A DNA stretch of 64,000 nucleotides from Larimichthys crocea (taxonomy: Eukaryota; Chordata; Actinopteri; Sciaenidae). This document shows, in pieces, positions 55,931-64,000 of this stretch. Where the stretch lies: the NCBI RefSeq assembly GCF_000972845.2, contig NC_040018.1, positions 7,648,656-7,712,655 of the forward strand, in the 5' to 3' direction. Made by a program: the position numbers and the translations under genes. Numbering within the stretch: position 1 is the first letter of the stretch; each line of letters opens with the position of its first letter. A model generated the notes under the pieces. It was not told the origin of the DNA. It worked only from the letters and a program-made list of their open reading frames with translations, and searched no databases.

Positions 55931-57981
55931 ATTTGTTGATACATTTGTATAATGCTATAAAAAAGTGTATTAACTAATCAAAAATAGAGCTAATGAATGA
56001 CTAATATGTCTCACTCTTCCAGTGGGTCGTTGCTGTGAATCGATGCTCCATCCATGACATCCACCCCTTTACCAACACTCTTCACACTGCGCAGTGAGGA
56101 AGCCCGGTGAATGGGGGCCTGGTACTGGTACTGCCCCGTTCCGATGGTTCCGATGGAATGGTTGGCCCTGGACACATGCTGCTGCCACTGTGTCCCCCAG
56201 CCGTCCCCTGCCATGGGGACCCCCCTACCTGTCCCCACCCAGCCCTCCTGACCCAAGGAAGAACCCTGCTGTTGGTAGTGCTGCTGTCGGTTGATTATAC
56301 GGCTGATGGTGCGGTGAGAGGGGCCTTTGTAGGTGTACTGATGTGGCTGCTCCTCCTCATGCTGCCAGTAGCCTCTGTCCTGGGCCAGCGTCCCGCTGAG
56401 GGTGTGCCTCAGGGTGCCGGAAGGAGGCACAGTGACTGGGATGAAGGATCTCTCTGGAGGAACCGGCACAGTGACAGCAAATGGATCCCCGTCTGCCTGA
56501 CCCACTGACTTAGTGCGTCTTCTTGTTTGTGACTGGGAGGTGTGGAAGCTGTTCTGGACCACACTAGCTTTACTCCTCACCCTGGAAGTAGTTTCCACGG
56601 CAGAGTGAGAGGAATAACCAGACGACTGAAGGGGTACCGTCGGCATCTGCAGGGTGTGTGGTTAACAAGAAGTTAGCATACACATTGCAGCACAGATAAT
56701 CTTTTTTTTTATACATTTCTGATATGAAAGGGCACTTTTTCAGGGCATTCGAGGTTGTGCAAAACATTGTTATCGTGAAGCTCTTACAGTGCAGAGAAAA
56801 GTATGACTAGTGTCTTCTTTTTGTAACAATTTTACAAGAAGCTTGAGGCTCAGTAAGCAGTGCTGGACAGCAGAAAGGTGGTGTATGCTCTCTCTTCTTT
56901 CCTTCGGTAACGCCTGGTTCCTGTGAGCTGCAGGAAGCTCTCTGCTGCCTTTGCATTGTTACACCGATCAGTCAGAAGCAACAGACAAACGTCCTGTTTA
57001 TATTTTTCTTGTGTCTTTCCATTGTTCTGAATTTGCTCAGCAAAAATTTCCTTGTCTTGACACAGATACAATTAGAGTGGAGAGGAAACACTATTCATAA
57101 ACAATAGCGGCTGATTGGAACGGAACGGACACGAATACTGCCCTACTGTACTACAGAAAAAGTTATGTTTTACATTGTTAAAGTGAAAACATTGATCAGA
57201 CATGCTGTAAATAAAGACAGCAGTCCACCCAGATTAACTAAACTTTATGTGGAGGAAAAATAAAGTGAAGGGAAGGCTGTTAATAATCCCCCATTGCACA
57301 GTCACAATTCAGCGCAGCAGGTCAAAGTTTAAATCAGTCGGTCCGCAGACAGTTTGGGTAACACTCGTTTTCTCTTTGAACTAATCACTAATTTAACTAA
57401 TCTGATAGTCTGTTCTGGCTTACTGGCATAGCTGCACTACTGGATCTCAGCCAGAACTGTACCAAAGACACTGAGGTCATCTTCTTGTGCTTGTTTCAGC
57501 ATGCTGACATACACATTTAGGCCAACATAAGAAAATTATGTAAGGGACACAGGCTGCGCGATACCTTAACAATTAACTTGTTGAACAAAGCATGATTTGT
57601 GACAGAACTGCTGGACAAAACAACAGAAAGAAGACAGAAGTCAAAATAAATCTGAATCATCTTTAAATGCATGTCTCTGCTACAGTCCATCACAGCCAGA
57701 GTCTTTGAACTACAAGAGGACACTGCACAAAGAAGACCATGAATCACTCTTACAGCTTTCTTTCACATTGTTAAGCCTCACCTCGCACAGCTACACCAAA
57801 CGTGTCCCAAAGCTGCAGTATTGTTGCATGGATCTGCACTGATAAATATTTTCTCATATGTATTATTGTGAAATGAAGCAAATGGTACTCACAGCTACGA
57901 CGCGGCTGGGTGTGTGTATCATGGACCTGGAACTGAAACCATGGGTGTGGGTGAAGCTCCTTGGCTCTGGAAGGCTGTAGT
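31886..57981 (-). CDS. pkp3: Plakophilin-3-like desmosomal armadillo protein (5' partial)
   Basis: Plakophilins link desmosomal cadherins to desmoplakin at cell-cell junctions and also occur in the nucleus. Twelve minus-strand exons join in frame with GT-AG borders: 57893-57981, 56015-56646, 55746-55869, 55431-55635, 55162-55321, 43328-43436 (duplicate 49400-49508), 41087-41251, 39548-39727, 39252-39405, 37938-38133, 36325-36412 and 31886-31927. They give 713 residues plus stop. Human PKP3 has about 797, so roughly 80-90 N-terminal residues are missing. The first ~250 residues are the low-complexity, basic head; the rest is the armadillo array, starting at [14 protein letters not shown]. Matches that favour PKP3 over PKP1 or PKP2 are FSSRS in the head, [42 protein letters not shown] and the [18 protein letters not shown] C-terminus. 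A pkp3 paralogue from the fish genome duplication is possible. Confidence 0.84.
31928..36324. other. last pkp3 intron, no further gene seen
   Basis: A 4.4-kb AT-rich intron. ORFs at 32806-33048 and 33083-33286 have no recognisable domain. A homopolymer and ATTT-rich stretch lies at 34290-34350. Confidence 0.55.
36325..36412 (-). CDS. pkp3: pkp3 penultimate exon
   Basis: It encodes [20 protein letters not shown] to HRDYKQ, in 29 codons after one base that completes a split Ser. Human PKP3 has [17 protein letters not shown] at this point. The donor is GTGAGA. Confidence 0.92.
36750..37905 (+). mobile_element. Tc1-like element, inactive
   Basis: The left end reads ctgtccaaagtttcgacacg, a degenerate Tc1 terminal repeat. 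The plus strand then holds transposase pieces: a helix-turn-helix part ([25 protein letters not shown]; 37202-37495) and the catalytic part around [10 protein letters not shown] with later stops. The third catalytic block and the right terminal repeat are decayed or lost. It lies in a pkp3 intron, antisense to the gene. Confidence 0.85.
37938..38133 (-). CDS. pkp3: pkp3 armadillo exon
   Basis: It encodes [20 protein letters not shown] to IKTSHDN, with split codons at both ends. [20 protein letters not shown] matches the PKP3 repeat with VLVNIIAVLNNLVVAS. The donor is GTAAAA. Confidence 0.93.
38339..38480 (+). mobile_element. tRNA-derived SINE fragment
   Basis: A-box-like tggctcagtggtagagtgg and B-box-like ggttcaatcccc, 45-55 bp apart, are followed by the SINE body ccgaggtgtccttgagcaag. 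This is the usual layout of percomorph tRNA-derived SINEs, and the 3' end is truncated. Confidence 0.75.
38598..38800 (+). mobile_element. second tRNA-derived SINE
   Basis: A tRNA-like head (ggtgtagtgggttaagc; ggtccgagtcccgc) is followed by the body actgcgtgtcactcccctctc and cctgtctatcttcagctgtc, then attaaagacataaaaggcc. It is a different SINE family from the one just upstream. Confidence 0.75.
39033..39050. repeat. A homopolymer
   Basis: A run of about 18 A in a pkp3 intron. Confidence 0.85.
39252..39405 (-). CDS. pkp3: pkp3 armadillo exon
   Basis: It encodes [20 protein letters not shown] to CSNKDYM plus one base. The Arm motif is [11 protein letters not shown]. The donor is GTAAGT. Confidence 0.93.
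39548..39727 (-). CDS. pkp3: pkp3 armadillo exon
   Basis: It encodes [20 protein letters not shown] to [10 protein letters not shown], 60 whole codons. [19 protein letters not shown] is the most PKP3-like stretch in the gene. The donor is GTAAGA. Confidence 0.94.
41087..41251 (-). CDS. pkp3: pkp3 armadillo exon
   Basis: It encodes [20 protein letters not shown] to MYNRKDTD, 55 whole codons. It spans the armadillo repeat with [10 protein letters not shown] and the start of the variable insert ([16 protein letters not shown]) that bends the plakophilin solenoid. The donor is GTAAGA. Confidence 0.93.
41669..41830. repeat. compound (TA)n/(TG)n microsatellite
   Basis: Imperfect TA repeats for about 95 bp pass into about 60 bp of TG. 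The ORFs across it (runs of Tyr-Ile, Cys-Val, Thr-His) are microsatellite translations. Confidence 0.95.
42848..43095 (+). mobile_element. tRNA-derived SINE with L2-like tail (copy 1)
   Basis: It contains a tRNA-like head (gtcggttagctcagttcgaatccgacc, A box and B box brought close by a deletion). The body and tail follow: gtgtgaatgggtgaatgag, agcgctttgactggttgaaa, aaatgcgctatataagtac. The tail resembles a LINE 3' end. Confidence 0.75.
43328..43436 (-). CDS. pkp3: pkp3 armadillo exon, first copy
   Basis: It encodes [20 protein letters not shown] to EETADDK. Its first base completes the Arg codon from the exon at 55162. It ends on a whole codon at GTAACT. It matches the PKP3 segment NLSSASQATRQKMRECHGLV. 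Confidence 0.92.
43883..44137 (+). mobile_element. Ty3/gypsy LTR, unit A
   Basis: A 255-bp sequence beginning TGTCACACCGCGG and ending TCGTCACA. It recurs at 48065 (cut by a gap), 49955 and 53038. The TG...CA ends and position bordering pol sequence support an LTR. Confidence 0.78.
44138..45270 (+). mobile_element. Ty3/gypsy pol fragment, unit A
   Basis: The pre-RT region and reverse transcriptase are largely open from 44324 to 44884, with the catalytic [10 protein letters not shown]. The start of the RNase H side follows after an N gap. Gag and protease are absent: the LTR runs straight into the pre-RT segment. The unit ends abruptly after the ..RWSPEADA codons, where LTR-like sequence takes over. 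It cannot encode a complete polyprotein. Confidence 0.88.
44885..45061. other. assembly gap (177 N)
   Basis: A run of N inside gypsy unit A. The bases on either side (catc and tagcccc) are one base apart in the other two copies (46188, 51153), so little or no sequence need be missing. Confidence 0.95.
45271..45448 (+). mobile_element. partial Ty3/gypsy LTR, unit B
   Basis: It matches the LTR from the ctctcctctcgtttcagg segment to its end, without the first ~75 bases. It is fused directly to the RNase H region of unit A. Confidence 0.78.
45449..48064 (+). mobile_element. Ty3/gypsy pol, unit B (degraded)
   Basis: RT, RNase H ([14 protein letters not shown]), the connection ([19 protein letters not shown]), and integrase with the [16 protein letters not shown] core and the [17 protein letters not shown] block can be followed in order, but in shifting frames. 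The catalytic YLDD block is damaged by indels. No gag or protease is present. Many single-base indels relative to unit C could be decay or sequencing error. Confidence 0.88.
48065..48110 (+). mobile_element. Ty3/gypsy LTR start, cut by gap
   Basis: The first 46 bases of the LTR (TGTCACACCGCGG onward) follow the unit B pol end and run into ten N. Confidence 0.8.
48111..48120. other. assembly gap (10 N)
   Basis: A ten-N join between the unit B 3' LTR and the second copy of the 2.08-kb block. A fixed small size usually marks a scaffold join of unknown length. Confidence 0.95.
48920..49167 (+). mobile_element. tRNA-derived SINE (copy 2)
   Basis: The same element as at 42848, repeated inside the second copy of the duplicated block. 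Confidence 0.75.
49400..49508 (-). CDS. pkp3: pkp3 armadillo exon, second copy (probable false duplication)
   Basis: The translation is identical to that of the exon at 43328-43436 ([20 protein letters not shown] to EETADDK), shifted by 6072 bp. Its flanks also match. The exon is 109 nt and accepts from phase 2 but ends in phase 0, so both copies cannot be spliced in series without a frameshift. Confidence 0.6.
49955..50411 (+). mobile_element. Ty3/gypsy LTR plus partial second LTR, unit C
   Basis: A complete LTR (49955-50209) is followed by about 20 unmatched bases and then a partial LTR (50231-50411). This is the same partial form that starts unit B. Confidence 0.75.
50412..53037 (+). mobile_element. 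Ty3/gypsy pol, unit C (degraded)
   Basis: The same order as unit B: pre-RT, RT, RNase H (open from 51168 to about 51530), connection, and integrase (52193-52657 with [16 protein letters not shown] and [17 protein letters not shown]). A C-terminal [12 protein letters not shown] segment follows. A stop replaces a residue soon after the NAPAVFQA block, and the YLDD region is frameshifted. It has no gag or protease and is not functional as assembled. Confidence 0.88.
53038..53290 (+). mobile_element. Ty3/gypsy LTR, unit C 3' end
   Basis: A full-length LTR with a few base differences from 43883-44137. It serves as the 3' LTR of unit C and the 5' LTR of the next unit. Confidence 0.8.
53291..53556 (+). 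mobile_element. Ty3/gypsy pre-RT/RT start, unit D
   Basis: It repeats the start of unit A (gatcccaattacccgg to the [12 protein letters not shown] codons) and stops at the ten-N gap. Confidence 0.8.
53557..53566. other. assembly gap (10 N)
   Basis: A ten-N join, followed at once by low-complexity T and C/G runs, which suggests poor local sequence. Confidence 0.95.
53574..53665. repeat. poly-T low-complexity tract
   Basis: Two long T runs separated by cccccccg and ggggtg. Such homopolymer stacks beside a gap often mark a low-quality contig end. Confidence 0.85.
53670..54053 (+). mobile_element. probable LTR fragment of another gypsy-like element
   Basis: A T-rich tract with an AATAAA signal near 53990 is followed by a short stretch ending ctgcgtctgagtcctcattc and gtcctggtctgaca. 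This resembles the R-U5 end of fish gypsy LTRs. The 5' boundary is lost at the gap. No internal region is seen. Confidence 0.5.
54810..55135 (+). repeat. ancient dispersed fish repeat
   Basis: The order ctggatggattgtcatgaaat, tggttcagatattcatgttc, aagtttatggccaaataag, ttccaatcaatctcttctgtactt follows a widespread low-identity fish repeat. The same family appears in opposite orientation near 59090-59470. Confidence 0.5.
55162..55321 (-). CDS. pkp3: pkp3 armadillo exon
   Basis: It encodes [20 protein letters not shown] to NNTTGCLR, ending two bases into the last Arg codon. GVLWNLSS and the NNTTGCLR ending are armadillo signatures of the p120/plakophilin family. The large intron that follows holds the gypsy array. 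Confidence 0.93.
55431..55635 (-). CDS. pkp3: pkp3 armadillo exon
   Basis: It encodes [20 protein letters not shown] to DEELRKTIT, 68 codons plus one base. It holds armadillo repeat helices ([16 protein letters not shown]). The donor is GTAGTA. Confidence 0.93.
55746..55869 (-). CDS. pkp3: pkp3 armadillo exon (start of arm array)
   Basis: It encodes [20 protein letters not shown] to HSNQAKNQ, the first armadillo repeat of plakophilins. The acceptor TAG is preceded directly by a (GT)n microsatellite that takes the place of a normal polypyrimidine tract. The donor is GTGAGA. Confidence 0.92.
55873..55928. repeat. (CA)n microsatellite at a pkp3 acceptor
   Basis: About 50 bp of CA (GT as read by pkp3) directly upstream of the exon at 55746-55869, ending three bases before its TAG acceptor. 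Confidence 0.95.
56015..56646 (-). CDS. pkp3: pkp3 large head-domain exon
   Basis: This 632-nt open exon begins [15 protein letters not shown] right after a CTGCAG acceptor and ends SNDPLEE in phase 2 at GTGAGAC. The first Met is internal, since the preceding exon joins in frame. It is rich in Ser, Gln, Gly and Arg, with RRRTKS as a basic patch (possible phosphosite or nuclear-targeting patch). This is typical of the divergent plakophilin head that binds desmoplakin and cadherin tails. Confidence 0.85.
57893..57981 (-). CDS. pkp3: pkp3 first visible exon (head domain)
   Basis: It starts in phase 1 at a CTAG acceptor, so at least one coding exon lies upstream. It reads [20 protein letters not shown] to [14 protein letters not shown] resembles the HTLQAGFSSRS stretch of mammalian PKP3. 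The donor is GTGAGT. This short segment alone would be weak evidence; the frame-compatible join supports it. Confidence 0.7.
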
Positions 57982-58298
57982 CTAGACAAAGAAAAGAAAG
58001 ATAAAATATTAATGTTTTCCATCAGTGCCACAGTGTCAACATGTTTAATATTCAGAATGTTTATCCTGACTGCAGAGAGGAGAAGTTACGTAAATTGTGA
58101 CACTTTATCACTCGTGGATGAGAGGGGAAATGATTCAGTGACACATCTTGGCTTCTTGGGTTGGTGAGCTTCCAGCTCAGGATTGCATCGGCATGCTTGG
58201 AAACTATTATACTTGTAATTCTAGTTATTTATCAAAATTATAACAAAAACTAACCCCAAAATATGTAAAATTGGTTGAGTGGGGCAAACCTTCTCGAG

Positions 58299-58326
58299 TA
58301 TATATATATATATACATATACATATT
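58299..58326. repeat. (TA)n-rich microsatellite
   Basis: About 28 bp of TA with ATAC interruptions in the 5' pkp3 intron. Confidence 0.8.
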
Positions 58327-58405
58327 TCAAATGACAAACAAATGACACCAGTCATCATCATTTAGTTTAAAAAATGAAAACGTTTCTTTCATGTAATGTT
58401 CTCTC

Positions 58406-58620
58406 TTTGGGGCGGCAGTAGCTCAGTCTTTAGAGACGCTGGCAACCACCCAGTTCAAGTTCAGCTCAGACCAAAAGATGGAGTGTGGACTGATTTGCTG
58501 GTTTGCTTTCACACATTCAAAATAAAATGCTCCACCATCTGTCCACATTTGCAAGTGTATAGGCCCTTTGTGTGTGAAGAATTTCCCCATTGAGGGATTA
58601 ATTATTTAATTTAATCAATA
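58406..58620 (+). mobile_element. tRNA-derived SINE, internally deleted
   Basis: The head ggggcggcagtagctcagt and a decayed B box (agttcaagttcag) lead to the body accaaaagatggagtgtgga. The tail is gtgtataggccctttgtgtg and aatttccccattgagggatt. The middle of the usual body is missing. Confidence 0.72.
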
Positions 58621-59089
58621 AGTAAATCTTCTTCTTAACTAGTAATGTAATTTGTAATGTTATGTAACATGAGAGGCGACGTCACTATCTGCAGCTCAAT
58701 TCTATATCCAAATCTATCTCCTATATTTTCTGCTCATTGTCTCATAGCAGTAAAACGTGTGTGATTCAGGTTAATATTAAGAACAATTTTAGCAAGCAGA
58801 TCCTTTTAACACTATCAGTTGGGTCCCTGCTTTATGGATCACTGTTAATAATGAACTTCACCACTTTTCAGCCCATTGATTGTTACTAATGCCTGGTTAG
58901 AGGCGTGTTGGAAAAGTGGTAACTTGCTCCTTAAACTGATACCGTAAGTCTGTTGCGTGACCTTCGTTTCCAGGACATCCTTTGATATGGGTGTAACAAT
59001 AGTACCATAACAATGGTGTCTTGTGTTTTCCAAATAAATAAAAAGAAATAATACACAGTGTTAACAAGAATAAAAGTTTACAGCAAAAC

Positions 59090-59470
59090 CTTTGTGAAGC
59101 CGTGCTTAGACATGGAGGCCAAATGCTAAAATGCATGCTAACGTGCACAATGATAATGTTAAAATCCTGAGAAATGTTTAGAGAGGTAATAGCACTAAAC
59201 AGAGAGCACAGCTAAGGATGAATGTCAGTCAGTTTTGTGGCACTCGTCACAGGATCAGGGGGACACGGATGTATGTGCCTAATGTTATAGCAATCCATCC
59301 ACTACTTGTCAAAGCATTACAATATGAAGCAACCAGCAGTCAGGGGATGATTACAAACTGTTGTGCCAGTCCACAAGATATTTTACTCTAGACCAAAGTG
59401 GTTGAAGCATCCAGCAGGTCTTTGTCTAACAGAACTAATGTAGTACAGATGGATTCACTTCACCTCGCAG
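59090..59470 (-). repeat. ancient dispersed fish repeat (reverse copy)
   Basis: It has atgcatgctaacgtgcacaat and later atagcaatccatccactact, the reverse-orientation counterpart of the repeat at 54810-55135. Confidence 0.45.
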
Positions 59471-62350
59471 ATGGAAATAATGTGCATACACATGTGGATG
59501 AAAGAAGAATAGATTTCACACTATAACCATAGGTATGAACACTCAACAGCACATTAAACTATAAAAACATAGTATAAGTGAGCTGCTATGAGTTGAACAG
59601 AGAAAGGAAGGAGGTGTGGTGCCTGTTTTGAACGCTTTGGAGTAAAAACAACACACACACACACTATGCAGCCCAGGACGGAAGGAAGGAGGGAGGCGAG
59701 CCGGGGCTGGGAGGAGAGCTGGGCTGTATTCCTCAGCATTAGCATCACCAGGTTAGAGGTCAGGGGAGGTATACTCATACACGACCACCACAATAAGAAG
59801 ACCCTGCACAGCATAGAACCAACAATATATTAATCACAAACTGTGATCTATTATTAATTGGCAAAAATGTAACACACAGCTAAAGAAGAGAATTGCCACT
59901 CCCAAGAAACACTGCAATACATAAATATGTGCAAATGAAGTTACAGATTAGAGATTACACTCTGTACTACAGAGTATAATCTCTAACTTGTACTACAGCT
60001 GTTTTGGAGCACCGGTAAAAGAAGGTTTTCAAGCACAGTGAGGGAGGCAAGTAAGCAACTGAACTCAGCAGAGATGAAGAGACCAAAGAGAATGATGGAG
60101 GAAACTAAGAAGAGAGAAAAGAGAGTGACTGAGCAAGAAGCTGTCTGGCAAGAGTAAATCTGGGACTGTTGGGGAGATTTATGTGAAATACAGTAAAAGG
60201 CTGAAAGACAGACGCCGAGCTGGGCTGACTGCTGTTGGACTAGTCAGTAATATTAGCTGACTGCAGTTAGCAAAGGTGTCAGTCGCTTCCCTTAATAATT
60301 TTCCTTAAACCAATGGTAAAACAATCACCTAACCGCTTTCTATGATGGCTATGATGTAGCTGTTCAGGAAAACTAGTAACTAGAAATACACAGACTAGTT
60401 CTGATAAAGCAAAACCTGACCGTGACTGTATATGTTTCTATGTTTCAATATGTTTCTATCTTGTGATGGTCCAAGAGAGTGGAAATGTTTCCGGTGGTGA
60501 ATCTCTTCAAACTCCCTTTGCTTCTTCTTTTCCAAACATTACTATCATGGTGTCGTCGTCAACACCAGGATAATTCTTACTGCATGTGAACACACTCGCA
60601 TACCATAAGAAATCCAGAATACAGGAATGTTTAAGCATGTTTTTAATCAACTCCAGTCTTCTCTCAAAAGTTTTATGACTGTGATTAAGCCAATCTCCCA
60701 AGATGAGGCTGTTTTCTCAAGAAGCAATACAAGAAGCCTCTCAGTGATTTATGTGTGCAGCTTCTCTCTTTCTCCATGAACCATTATCGGGTCATGGTAT
60801 CCAGCCAAGTCTTTCTCAACACTGTGTTTTCTCAAAGGTTTCAATCTCTGTCACAAAGTCATCTTCTACTAAAGCTTCAATCCTTGTCCCACGATATCCA
60901 AAAAGACAACCTTGTCATCCAACACAATAGTTTTTAAGATACAATGTCTTGGACTTTCAAAGGGAGTAATTTGACCCGCTACTGTTGGCACTAGACAAAT
61001 GGTAAGCATGTCACCAAAACCAGAAATCAAACCCATAGAGATGGAAAGTATACCAATATTAGTTGAAATACCCTGGTCTGGACAGACCGACCAACAACTG
61101 ACAACAAATATCACCATCCTTACTAGTGGTGCAGTAAAGCTTGTACCTTGTAGTATTCTGTAAACTAGTACCCACATACTCAAGTCAGGAGAACACCAGA
61201 AATGTCAGGGTCTACTCCCATCTCCTCTCATCAAAACTGATAAATATCTTAAGGAAAGTAACATTGTGTACATAACTGACCCCTGCCATTAGGTTGGGTT
61301 AAAAGCTTGAACCTGACCTTGGTGGTTAAGATGATTGCATTCCTTGCTCGTAACCTTATGCCCTTTTCTTCTTATCTGGCTGAAGTGCAAACCTACAGTA
61401 ATCGATTTCACAAGAGTCAAGGAAAAAATGGATAAGATGTTTTATGCTTGGTAGTTTTTATTAGCTCAGGCAGTAAGATAAAGATTGAATATTTTCACTA
61501 TTACTTGGACATGACTACAAGAAAAAGTCAAAGTTAAAAGCTTTACTTTAGGACCCAGGACAATACAAGTAACTGGAATGATATTCTTTTCTCAACATTC
61601 AAATTTATTAAGATCTAATTATATCCATTTTTCTCTTACGTTAAGCCCTCAAGTTTTATGGTCCAGTCACTCGATGTGACAGCAGGTCTTACTCCCCTGG
61701 CCGAAGTACAGACCAGTCTAAAATAGACTCTGATAACATGCTGTGAAGAGCAGATTAGAAAGGAATGTTCAGCACACAAGGTGGTCAATGAGCTTAGAAG
61801 GGGTGTTGAACCAGACCTCAGCTAACATGCATTTTTCAGGAGTTGACACCCTCGTTCATTGCACTCGCCCACACAAGCATCTCTTGTGACTGCACCACGC
61901 TGTCCAAGTTTGCATATTTTGTTCTGATTCCTGATTCCTTTCATTTTCACTGTGGATGCACCACATCCAACATAATCTGAATTCAGGCAACAATGTGTGA
62001 AGAACCCCCTTTGGAATATTCAATTCCATCCAATGTCGAATGAAACTTTTAACTCATGACAAAATGTCACTTATATAGGCATCAACAAAATATTTTAAAT
62101 TACCTTTAAACATCAGATCAGCGGCTTTACATAGGGTACATATACACGTACTCAATAATATCTACTTAATGTCACTGTCATTCTGCTGCTGCTGTTTTAA
62201 AGCCAAACTGAAATTTGAATGTTCTTCACTTTTCATGGAAATCAAAACTATAATATCACATAATTGTGCACATAAAAACGTTTTTGGACATATTTGAGGA
62301 AGGTGCATCTCAGGTGTACAACTGAGACTCAGACCATGGACTATGGATAG
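59471..62350. other. 5' pkp3 intron, no gene recognised
   Basis: No exon with plakophilin similarity was found. Short ORFs (for example 60869-61183 minus) have no recognisable domain. Confidence 0.45.
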
Positions 62351-62359
62351 AGTATAGAG

Positions 62360-62807
62360 CAGTGGTTCTTAACCTTGTTGGAGGTACCGAACCCCACCAG
62401 TTTCATATGCTCATTCACCGAACCCTTCTTTAGTAAAAAATAAAATGTGTTTTTTTTACTGGTGCACAAAATGAACCGTTCATTAACATCACCTTGTTCA
62501 AATAACAAAACCAACACAGTGCATGAACTCACAACAACTTACCTCAGTGTGACTTCTGCTGTTGCCTTTGAGAGACCAGTTCAGATATGCGTGGCTTCAC
62601 CTTGGCAAGTGCCAGTCTCATGTCATTTTCACAGCAAAGTCTGTTCCTTTTCTTAGTTTTTATGTCCAGCATCCTCGAAAACGATTGCTCACAAAGATAT
62701 GTTGTAACAAATGGTATAAAAAATTCCAGGGCGGAGGCTCCACCAAACCCCTGAGACCGACTCACCGAACCCCTAGGGTTCGATCGAACCCAGGTTAAGA
62801 ACCACTG
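62360..62807 (-). mobile_element. hAT-Charlie-like deletion derivative with hATC domain
   Basis: Perfect inverted termini CAGTGGTTCTTAACC and GGTTAAGAACCACTG are flanked by an exact 8-bp duplication GTATAGAG (62352-62359 and 62808-62815). The minus strand still encodes the C-terminal hAT dimerisation segment of a transposase (TTYLCEQSFSRMLDIKTKKR, then RLALAKVKPRISELV). Most of the transposase is deleted, so it needs a partner in trans to move. Confidence 0.92.
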
Positions 62808-62819
62808 GTATAGAGGATA

Positions 62820-64000
62820 ACTAGAATTGGCTATCTTTCTTTTAGGGGTCCAAATTTGTTGCAATGCAGGTCGTAATAAAACAGTGCCTATGTAAGCAGT
62901 TGCTTTGTGTCTGTTGGGGAGAGGGCATAGAGCATATCAGGTGTGCATGTGATAGCTGGTTGATGAACCTAGTTAACTGTTACTTAACTGTTAATTAGTT
63001 GTTGTTTTTTTTGTTACACGTGTAGCAGGGACAGCACTCTGTAAGTTTCTCCATCTTTTCAATCACATAATATAATGTATGAAGTGTTGGAGTCAGAGAC
63101 GGGCTGAGCAAAACCCTGCAACCACCTAAAGAGCATTGAATACGAAAATAAAATCAAATATCAAATATTGATACAAAAGTCAAAACAAAGCTGTTTAAAA
63201 TTTATTTAAAAAAAAAAAAGAAAAATACACAAACTTCAGTTTAACTTTAAAAAGTTCAATGTATTTTTTTCTTTTCCTTCACATCTGTATCTTGTGTAAA
63301 TGCGAGCAGATTCTTGAAACTTGAAGCTTGACTTGTGACGCAGTGAATCAAGTGTGCAATAACTTCTGTCAAAATGTTGTTATTGTTGTGAGGTAATGCA
63401 GTTCAGCCTTTTTAATTAATCCCAGAGATGAATGCTAACCTCTGGCTGTGTCGAATGGAGAAGAAAAACACATCTAAAACAACAAAAAAGGAGGCTTAGC
63501 ACAGGTTCAGTCGGAAAACACTGACCATCTTCATGCTTACTCTATTCCCCTACTTTCTCTTTTAATTTCTGTTCCCACTTCCAACTCAATCCCCCAGCTG
63601 AGGGCGTGTAACCTTTATGTTGAAACCCAATGCAACAGAATGTGCCACACATGGAAATCAGGTTGCTGGTTTGTAGAGTACAGTATAGTAAGATATTGGA
63701 TTTATTTGCTTATTTTTATTGATGTTGATTTCACGTTGACCATAGACTAAAACTGTTCCTTTCTCTGCTGCTGTCAACCATCCTCCCTCCGTTCACCAAC
63801 AATCTATATCACAACCTGTCTTCCCAGTCCCTCCATGATTGTTTCCATCATTGGGATATTCACAGCTCATTGCATCCTTACTGCCTGAAATATAAAGACG
63901 CGCCAAATTTTATTCCCATTGTGCATGCGCTGTCAGTAAATTAATTCTATTTTCTTTTTATGCATCTATTTCGATAAAGTCTCTGCTGATCTGATTGAAA
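62820..64000. other. window end, no exon recognised
   Basis: AT-rich sequence with no convincing exon. The missing N-terminal pkp3 coding exon was looked for here on the minus strand and not found. Confidence 0.45.

Noticed and set aside
56644..56646. ATG at the start of the large pkp3 exon as translation start
   Set aside because: It directly follows a consensus acceptor and is in frame with an upstream exon of plausible PKP3 head sequence. An alternative promoter cannot be excluded.

Overview
The window is nuclear DNA of a teleost fish. It holds two intron-rich vertebrate genes on the minus strand, at least one fish-type transposon insertion in most introns, and abundant CA/GT microsatellites. 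The repeat content (several hAT families, CR1/L2-like and L1-like LINEs, Tc1, tRNA-derived SINEs, Ty3/gypsy) fits a spiny-rayed (percomorph) fish, but I cannot name a species.

Region 1 (about 4.2-21.85 kb, minus strand) is a complete vps35 gene, the cargo-binding scaffold of the endosomal retromer. All 17 coding exons can be joined in frame with GT-AG junctions to give 798 codons plus stop. The first coding exon holds only the ATG. Its introns carry an L1-like LINE with a 17-bp target-site duplication, at least five hAT-type elements (two with antisense pieces that resemble 28S rRNA), a CR1/L2-like LINE remnant and a pogo/Tigger-like element.

Region 2 (about 21.9-31.9 kb) is intergenic: a percomorph dispersed repeat, decayed CR1/L2-like LINEs and no convincing gene.

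Region 3 (31.9 kb to the end, minus strand) is a plakophilin gene, best matched to pkp3 (desmosomal armadillo-repeat protein). Twelve coding exons are visible, from a tiny 14-codon last exon to an exon at about 57.9 kb. The N-terminal roughly 80-90 residues are not seen and probably lie past the window edge. The intron after the fifth visible exon is filled by fragments of a Ty3/gypsy element. A 2.08-kb block carrying one pkp3 exon appears twice with no difference that I noticed, beside a 10-N gap. This looks like an assembly false duplication, because using both exon copies would break the frame.

The two genes do not act in one pathway: vps35 serves endosomal sorting and pkp3 serves desmosomal adhesion. 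No new multi-gene system is evident. The most interesting signals are the 28S-like cargo in two unrelated hAT families, microsatellites fused directly to splice sites in both genes, and a gag-less gypsy array with a recurrent junction.
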